Shown here: in pieces, positions 57,799 to 64,000 of the stretch
How positions within the stretch are numbered: the first letter of the stretch is position 1
How the letters are laid out: every line of letters begins with the position of its first letter
Origin: Arthrobotrys musiformis
Taxonomy: Eukaryota > Ascomycota > Orbiliomycetes > Orbiliales > Orbiliaceae
Assembly: GCA_036971715.1 (NCBI GenBank)
Contig: JAVHJL010000004.1
Location: 2,232,001 to 2,296,000, forward strand
Reading direction: 5' to 3'
DNA: 64,000 bases
The notes under the pieces: model-generated
Databases searched by the model: none
Told to the model about the DNA's origin: nothing
What the model saw: the letters and a program-made list of their open reading frames with translations, nothing else
Made by a program: the position numbers and the translations under genes

Positions 57799-57838
57799 AT
57801 CCTCGCCCTCGCCCTCGCCCTCGCCCTCATCCTTATCC
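57799..57838. repeat. CTCGCC/CTCATC hexamer repeat
   Basis: Tandem pyrimidine-rich hexamers in the RasGAP upstream region. They make both strands open over 57627-58227 without indicating a gene. Confidence 0.85.
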
Positions 57839-58579
57839 TCATTCTCACCTTCTCCTCATCTTCCTCCTCCTCATACTCCCCCCCCCCGTCATCATCATCC
57901 TCGTCCTCCCTATCCCTCCTCTCTTCCCCTTCTCCCCTTCCCCCTTCTACCTGCTGGATTTCTTTCTTCCTCCCCGTTTCACCTAGTTGGTTCGCTCTCG
58001 GCTTTTCCCTCCACCAACGGGTTATTCGTCTCCGGTTAGATCTCATAGCCTGCCTGCACCAAACACACAGCAAAACCAAGGACTCCCTTTCCCTTTCCCA
58101 GCGACGGCACCACCGCCCTATCACAGCAAGAAAACCAGCGGCAGAGGAGGAAGAACTAGAAGCAGCAATCATTCATCGCAACAAGACGAGCTATTTGAAG
58201 AATATACAGATCAAAAGCCCCAAATAAAAAGGAAATAAAAACGAAACCCATTTTTTTTTTTTTCTAAAGGGACCCTCCCACCCTCTTCCCGTCTTGGAAT
58301 CATAGAAGGCTTTTAAAAGGGTCGCTTTTTTTTTTCTTCTGCCCAATCTTTTTTCGGAGCATATAAAATAGAAACCTGCTTCCCAAGTTGACTCAATCCG
58401 AGGTCCCTATCCTTATCAACACATCCGGGGTTGGATTGACAGACATTACCATCCTCCAAAGCCAAGCGACGGCCTCCAATTCTCTCAGGACGACTTCAAC
58501 TGGTGTCTTGGATCTTATCGGACTCCTGATACGGAATTCATACCTATTCCAACCACCATCGCTCCACCCACGGCAAGGA

Positions 58580-58600
58580 AGGAAGGAAGGAAGGAAGCTT
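58580..58600. repeat. AAGG tetranucleotide repeat
   Basis: Five tandem GGAA/AAGG units in the RasGAP leader region. Confidence 0.85.
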
Positions 58601-58831
58601 CCTTTCCCTTTTCCCTTTGGAAGCTTATCCTTTTTGGCAACAGGGTCAGCTCCGAGAAAAAGCACCCGTCGTCAAGCGAGGGCCTGTCGGCAGCTTGGGT
58701 TTGGACGCGAGTCGACACAGAAAAATAGCCACCATTTCACGTCATTTTGATTCTTGTTTCGCTTCCTCCATCTTCAGTTGATTACACAGCGACTGTGTAA
58801 ATACGCCTCTTGAAGGGCCTGGGAGGGACGT

Positions 58832-58833
<2 letters not shown>

Positions 58834-58864
<31 letters not shown>
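58834..58864. repeat. (AT)n repeat just upstream of the RasGAP start
   Basis: About 15 AT units ending some 20 nt before the RasGAP ATG at 58885, so probably within the leader. Confidence 0.92.
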
Positions 58865-58866
<2 letters not shown>

Positions 58867-58884
58867 ATCGATCGATCAGTCATC

Positions 58885-61655
58885 ATGGCAACAATGCTTA
58901 TCCCGTCGAGGACGTCGACGTCCTCGTCGTCTTCCTTTGCTCCTGTTACCCGACAGAACACAATGTCCTCCACCGATGGCCCTCCGAAATCGATCCGCCA
59001 GTCGAAGCGCTACTCCATAACAACCCTTTACATGTCGATGTCTGCAGCCGAGAAGGATATTGAAATCGAGGATGAGCTTGCCAAAGGTTGGATCCAAAAA
59101 TCAAAAGCTAAATTTTTATATTCAGTCGTTTGTCAAATGCTAATCATCATTGGAGTACAATAGCCCAGAAGGTTTTGAGAGACCTTAAAGCTAAGATATC
59201 CTCGCAGTCGAAAAAGAACTTTGTGTTGGAGAAGGATGTCAGATATTTGGATTCAAGAATCGCTCTGTTGATTCAAAACCGCATGGCATTGGAAGAGGTA
59301 TGTTAATTCGCACTGTTTCTTTCCCCTCTTTTTCTACTACAATTCATGATCTCTAACTTTTGGAACCCTTTCTCTCTCTATCCTCTTTTTTCAACAATAG
59401 CAAAACGAAGTCGCAAACCATCTCGAAGAAGGCGGAGAACTTCAAGAGGGACAGTTCCCAAATGATCAGAAGACACAGCATTATGGAAATCTCATGTTCC
59501 TTCTTCAGTCCGAACCACGACATATTGCAGCGCTATGTCGACTAGTTTCTATGGCCGAAATCGATTCTTTGCTCCAGACCGTCATGTTTACAATTTATGG
59601 TAACCAGTACGAAAGTCGAGAGGAACATCTTCTTCTTACCATGTTTCAAGTACGTCAAAACCCCGGAACCTAGTTATAGTTCCTTCTAACAAAATTCTAT
59701 CTGCAGTCTGTCCTTTCAGCACAGTTTGAGAATACCCCTGAATATAGCTCGCTATTAAGAGCTAACACCCCGGTATCCCGTATGATGACAACATATACCC
59801 GGAGAGGGCCCGGTCAAAGCTATCTCAAAACAGTTCTTGCCGATCGGATCAATTCCTTAATCGAACACAAGGACCTAAACCTAGAAATCAACCCTCTAAA
59901 GGTGTACGAGCAGATGATTAAGCAGATTGAGGAGGATACTGGGTCGCTGCCTGCACATCTTCCCAAGAGCGTGACTGCCGAGGAGGCCGCCCAAAACGAA
60001 CAGGTCCAACAAATCATCGAACCTCGACTGACTATGTTGATGGAAATCGCAAACTCGTTTTTGACAACAATTATCAACAACCTCAACGAGACGCCCTACG
60101 GTATTAGGTGGATCTGCAAGCAGATTAGATCGCTTACTCGAAGAAAGTATCCGGACGCTAAGGACCCGGTTATTTGTACCTTAATTGGCGGTTTCTTCTT
60201 TTTGAGATTCATCAATCCAGCGATCGTCACCCCGCGCTCCTACATGCTGGTTGATGGGACTCCTGCGGATAATCCAAGACGAACTCTGACTCTCGTAAGG
60301 ATACTCTGCTCCGAAGTCTATTCTTTTCCTAAACAAAGCATAACAGTCGGCTAACTCTCACCCTAGATTGCCAAAATGCTTCAGAACCTTGCCAATAAGC
60401 CTTCGTATTCGAAAGAGCCTTATATGGCTAGTCTATCGCCATTTATTCAACACAACAAGACAAGGATAAATAAGTTCTTGAATGACTTGTGTGAAGTTGG
60501 AGATTTCTATGAATCTCTTGAGATGGATCAATATGTCGCTTTGTCGAAGAAGGACTTGGAGCTCACAATTTCCTTGAACGAAATCTACGCAACCCATGCA
60601 TTGTTGGAGAAGCATTCTGCTGCTCTGGTAGGCTAAATTCTGCATAAAATTTTAGATTGCGTCAGGCTAACCATTTCTTGTGACCCAAATAGTGCCAGGA
60701 TGTCCTACACCCTCACCTCAAGATTCTTCTTAATGAGCTTGGACCAGCCCCGCATCAAGTCCCAAGGAAGGACAACCGAGCTGTTATTTTGCCTCTCTTC
60801 AGCAGATGGGAACAACCAATTGATGACCTCACTGCTGCCCTTGATATCACAGATGAAGATGTATTTTTCATGGAGGCAAAGTCTATCTTCGTCCAACTCA
60901 TGAGGACAATCCCATCGAATGCTCTTGCGGTCCGAAGACCATTGAAATTGGATAAGATCGCCGATCTAGCGGCTACATCATCGAGAGATGCTGCGATGGT
61001 TCGAAAGGGTATTCGTGCCATGGAGCTTCTCAACCAACTTGAAGAAATGGGTGTGCTCAGCAAGCAGGAGGATTATTCATTACTTAGGGATGAAGTGGAA
61101 CAAGAGTTGGTACATCTAGGTTCCTTGAAGGATAAGGTCATTCAAGAAACTGGAAAGCTCGAAGAGGTTTACAAAACCATACGAGATCACAATGCCTACC
61201 TTGTTGGCCAGCTGGAAACCTACAAATCCTACTTGCACAACGTCCGAAGCCAGAGCGAAGGCAAGGTCCGAAAACAACAAAAGCAACAAGTCCTTGGTCC
61301 TTATAAGTTTACCCACCAGCAGCTAGAGAAAGAAGGCGTGATCCAGAAGAGCAATGTCCCAGATAATAGGTAAGATATATTTGCAGAGGTCGTAACTTTA
61401 TGAAACAGAAACTGACCTTGTTTTAGACGAGCTAATATTTACTTCAATATCACTTCACCAATGCCTGGAACGTTCGTCATTTCTCTCCACTATAAAGGAA
61501 GGAACCGCGGGCTCCTCGAACTAGACCTCAAGTTAGACGATCTCCTTGAGATGCAACAGAACAACCAAGAGGATCTAGATTTGGAATACGTTCAATTCAA
61601 CGTCCCCAAAGTACTCGCACTTCTCAACAAGAGGTTTGCGCGGAAAAAGTGGTAG
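58885..61655 (+). CDS. Ras GTPase-activating protein, fission-yeast Gap1/Sar1 type
   Basis: Stimulates GTP hydrolysis by Ras-family GTPases; the type that combines a RasGAP domain with a RasGAP C-terminal domain and lacks the IQ and CH parts of IQGAP. Exons are 58885-59086, 59164-59297, 59401-59649, 59707-60294, 60367-60627, 60693-61369 and 61427-61655, all in phase; 779 residues, close to S. pombe Gap1 (766). A Ser-rich N-terminus and a short coiled region precede the GAP domain. The likely arginine finger is R213 in SLLRANTPVS, as in active GAPs; the structural FLR motif is in GGFFFLRFINPAIVTP (about 356-371). The C-terminal part has a coiled coil (ELVHLGSLKDKVIQETGKLE) and ends DLDLEYVQFNVPKVLALLNK with a basic tail. 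A second in-frame ATG two codons in is possible. Confidence 0.93.
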
Positions 61656-63527
61656 ATGATGATGATGATCACGATTCCCTTTGTCTTTGTCCCTTTGAGG
61701 ACCTGTGCCTCTCCGGTTTCCCGCCTCGATGGGGACCCCTCATGATACCCATTTAGCATTTCTGCAACCCAAATCTTCCTAGCCTCTAACCGTCAACACC
61801 ATCGATAATCCCTGCATATTCTTCATATCTCAATCGAGCCTTTTCTTCTTCTTTCTCTTTCTGTTTTCTCTTTTTCTCCTCCTGCCTTCACTGCCTAACG
61901 CAAATGTTGACGACCATCTACGACATCTCAATCGGTCAGGGCCGCTCCTTACTGGAGGATGATCCTCTCCCTGTTTGACGACGTACCTATTCCGTCCCCC
62001 CTTGATGCTTTAAAACTTGCAGCGGATGATCGCTATTACTCAAACATCGGATTATATCTATGACTCCTCCCCTCCAACCGTCAGCATCTAATCCCCTCTT
62101 GGCCACGCCTGACTCATAGCATTATTGTTTTTATTACGCAGTTACCTACGCTCCCGCGTCTCTCCTTGCGTCTCTCCGAGTTTTCTATTTCCCTGTTGCT
62201 ATTACCATATGCACCTTTAATACCTTTTGCGGTACATTGTTTGCCTTTTCTCTCTTTCTTTCTTTCCTTTCTTCTGCATTACTAAGCACTTGAGCAACTA
62301 TTAGCCATTCTATTTCATAGCTCGAGCACTCGTTTCCTTTCTCCTTTCTCCTTTGTGTGGCTTTTGGTTCTTGTCATTTGCTAGGATCTGGGTCTCTATT
62401 TTGTTTAGTCGGGTTTCTTTTTTCATCTCCTTTTCCTCTTCATTTCCGCTTTAAAAAAATCACTTTTTTCATGAGAAGGGCAGTTAGAAAGTCTAATACC
62501 CTGTATTCGTCAGTGGGAAGGCTTCGGCTGCATCGGTGTTATTGCTGTTGGTATTTGATAACTTTTTCCATCCTCTTCTTGATCCTCGCCCTTTTTTCTT
62601 TTTCTTTTTTTCCCTTTCCTTTTTGAATTACTCCATTACATGCATTATATTATATAGCCGGTTTTTGGAGAAGATGAAATGTGTGTGTGTATGCGTGTGT
62701 GCGCCTGTGTTCCCTTCTTGTCGCTTCGATGGGACTGGACCCCAGGGGCGCCTTTGTCTACTCTACTTTACTTAGGTACTTACTTAATAAGATGACGAAC
62801 GAATGTTTAATTGGGAAGTCAATGGTGAATATTCCAAAGCTGGGAGCCCGTCCCGCAATCCTCCGACAATTTTTGTTAGAGGATACGAGTGTATAAAGTA
62901 GGTTGTGTGAAATTGAGGCCTAATGCACGAAGATATCCTCGGACGTGGCAGAGCAACACGAGCCGTCGATCAGAATACCACGCGTCTACTGGATGGTGTT
63001 CCAAATACGGCAATGATCCGTTTAGGAAAAGATAGATCGATTGACGGAATATACCTGTGAGGTATGTAAAGAGATCGAAGAAGCGGGCAATCACAATTGT
63101 ACAAGCACAATATATTTTCTAGATATATGATGTATGTACAAAAATGAGATATACTTCGGTATATGATATATTTCCACAAGGTAAGTAATACATTTTTTTA
63201 GAACAAAAGGCTGCATCGCATGGCATATGAATCGCCGGCAAAAGATCTCGAGAAGGATAACAAAAAGGCAAATATAAAATAAAAACCCAAATGATGCTCC
63301 GAGAACTCCCCCAATATATATATCAAAACAGGAATATATGAAACCAGTACTGCAGTGGCAAAGCCTCGTAATATATACAACAAGAATAAAAAGGGTATAC
63401 CGTCGACGAGATCACTTCGTCTTCTAACAGATATTTTTTTGACTTCAGTGTTTTGCCGGGTAAAAACCAAAGAGTGTCACGATATCACTCGGCCTGGAAA
63501 ATACTCACGTCATACTAGACGACTGGC
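61656..63527. other. Convergent 3' flanks of RasGAP and GT71 genes
   Basis: A 1.9-kb noncoding region with T/CTTT-rich stretches (61840-61880, 62240-62275, 62580-62625) and a GT-rich patch (62680-62705). A minus-strand hydrophobic frame at 63198-63470 has no supporting features. Confidence 0.55.
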
Positions 63528-64000
63528 TTATTTGCCCTTACCATACGCACCAGCTTTGTACGCATAATCCAAGATCATGGTCAAGGTGGAGGACTCCTCG
63601 TCACTGAACTGGGCGTTTTCGTTGGTTGTCAAGCAGCAGATATTGTTCTCTTGGAGCTGCCATTGATCTTGTCCTCCGATTGTCTCCAGATCTGGCTTGG
63701 GGTTTTCTCGAAGATAGGTTTTGAAGTTATTTGCTTTCCGCATCTTCTTCTTATCTTCAAACTTATTGTTCAAGATCCAACCGTTGAACCAGAGAGGCGT
63801 TCCATCACGATCAAGATGGAGGAGTTGTGGGGCACAGATAGTGAACTTTTCGGGCTTGGGGGGCTGGGCTTCCCCTTCTGGTGTGGTACTCTCAGTGGGT
63901 GCTGGTGGCTGCTCCTTCAGTTCTCCCATGATACCGGCATCGCCCGAGTGGAAGGCGTATTCAGTATCACCCACAAGCTCCCATCCCATCCAGAAAGTTT
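63528..64000 (-). CDS. GT71 alpha-mannosyltransferase (MNN1-like), 3' part only
   Basis: The C-terminal 157 residues of a Golgi mannosyltransferase of the MNN1/GT71 type, cut by the right edge of the window. The frame is open to position 64000. It begins TFWMGWELVGDTEYAFHSGD, a block typical of this family, then AGIMGEL. A Pro/Glu-rich loop comes next, then FTICAPQLLHLDRDGTPLWF and NGWILNNKF, WQLQENNICCL near the end, and a tail finishing GAYGKGK. The methionine 12 nt inside the edge is internal, so the true start and the DxD catalytic motif lie outside. The family call is from recalled motifs; the linkage made is not predictable. Confidence 0.8.
   Translation of the reverse strand, partial: TFWMGWELVGDTEYAFHSGDAGIMGELKEQPPAPTESTTPEGEAQPPKPEKFTICAPQLLHLDRDGTPLWFNGWILNNKFEDKKKMRKANNFKTYLRENPKPDLETIGGQDQWQLQENNICCLTTNENAQFSDEESSTLTMILDYAYKAGAYGKGK

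Larger units (their letters stand above)
50604..58884. other. 8.3-kb region without a recognised gene; RasGAP upstream region
   Basis: The largest gap in the window. Its first part (50.6-55.5 kb) is AT-rich with scattered TATATGTACATA-type alternating tracts and no family-level coding signal. Minus-strand frames at 53968-54210 and 54347-54801 have ordinary residue usage but no domain I know. The second part (55.8-58.9 kb) is rich in TTTCCC, CTCATC and TACTTAAGTA motifs and probably includes the promoter and long leader of the RasGAP gene. No transposase, reverse transcriptase or terminal repeats were seen. Confidence 0.5.

Noticed and set aside
57627..58227. Frames of 181 and 194 codons on opposite strands
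   Set aside because: Caused by the CTCGCC/CTCATC repeat; the products are Arg/Glu or Leu/Ser/Pro repeats.
63198..63470. Hydrophobic 90-codon minus-strand frame
   Set aside because: Lies in the 3' flank of the GT71 gene, AT-rich, no recognisable family.

Overview
The window is nuclear DNA from a filamentous ascomycete (Pezizomycotina). The evidence is short GT-AG introns (mostly 53-125 bp, often with a CTAAC/CTAAT-like branch site), one to ten exons per gene, and a gene set that includes a WSC cell-wall sensor, a Swi5/Ace2-type zinc-finger factor, a fungal-type augmin subunit and an MNN1-like mannosyltransferase. I cannot name the genus. Exons below were joined by reading phase across introns. 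Every spliced model keeps frame to a stop, except the threonyl-tRNA synthetase first intron (ambiguous acceptor) and the gene cut by the right edge.

Layout. 0-9.6 kb: UTP6 (+), ubiquitin-eS31 fusion (-), and a Swi5/Ace2 factor (+) with a long intron-containing leader. 10.4-16.1 kb: a ten-exon amidase (-) and a WSC sensor (-). 16.1-20.7 kb: no gene seen. 20.7-27.7 kb, all minus: GPI1, a small two-helix membrane protein ending 17 nt before the GPI1 start, GAR1, and phosphopantothenate-cysteine ligase (CAB2). 28.8-37.9 kb: threonyl-tRNA synthetase (+), DNAJC3/P58IPK-like ER co-chaperone (-) sharing a 427-bp promoter with augmin subunit HAUS1 (+), and a Ras-family GTPase (+). 39.4-43.5 kb, all minus: AMMECR1-domain protein, phosphatidylserine synthase CHO1, and three-exon MDM35. 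44-50.6 kb: RRP6 (+) and a FUT8-like glycosyltransferase (+). 50.6-58.9 kb: an 8.3-kb stretch rich in simple repeats with no recognisable gene. 58.9-61.7 kb: a Ras GTPase-activating protein (+). 63.5 kb to the end: the 3' part of a GT71 mannosyltransferase (-).

Function. Most genes are core eukaryotic housekeeping: ribosome and RNA processing (UTP6, eS31, GAR1, RRP6), translation (THS1), CoA synthesis (CAB2), ER folding (DNAJC3) and mitosis (HAUS1). A second theme is the cell surface and membranes: the WSC sensor, GPI1, GT71, FUT8-like enzyme, CHO1 and MDM35. CHO1 makes phosphatidylserine and MDM35 is the partner of the lipid-transfer proteins that move it into mitochondria; they lie next to each other in tandem. 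A Ras GTPase and a RasGAP are both present, but 21 kb apart. I see no secondary-metabolite cluster, CRISPR, intact transposon, tRNA or rRNA gene. The least ordinary items are the unnamed small membrane-protein gene abutting GPI1, the FUT8-like enzyme, the 17-bp Ras microexon and the repeat-rich 8-kb tract.
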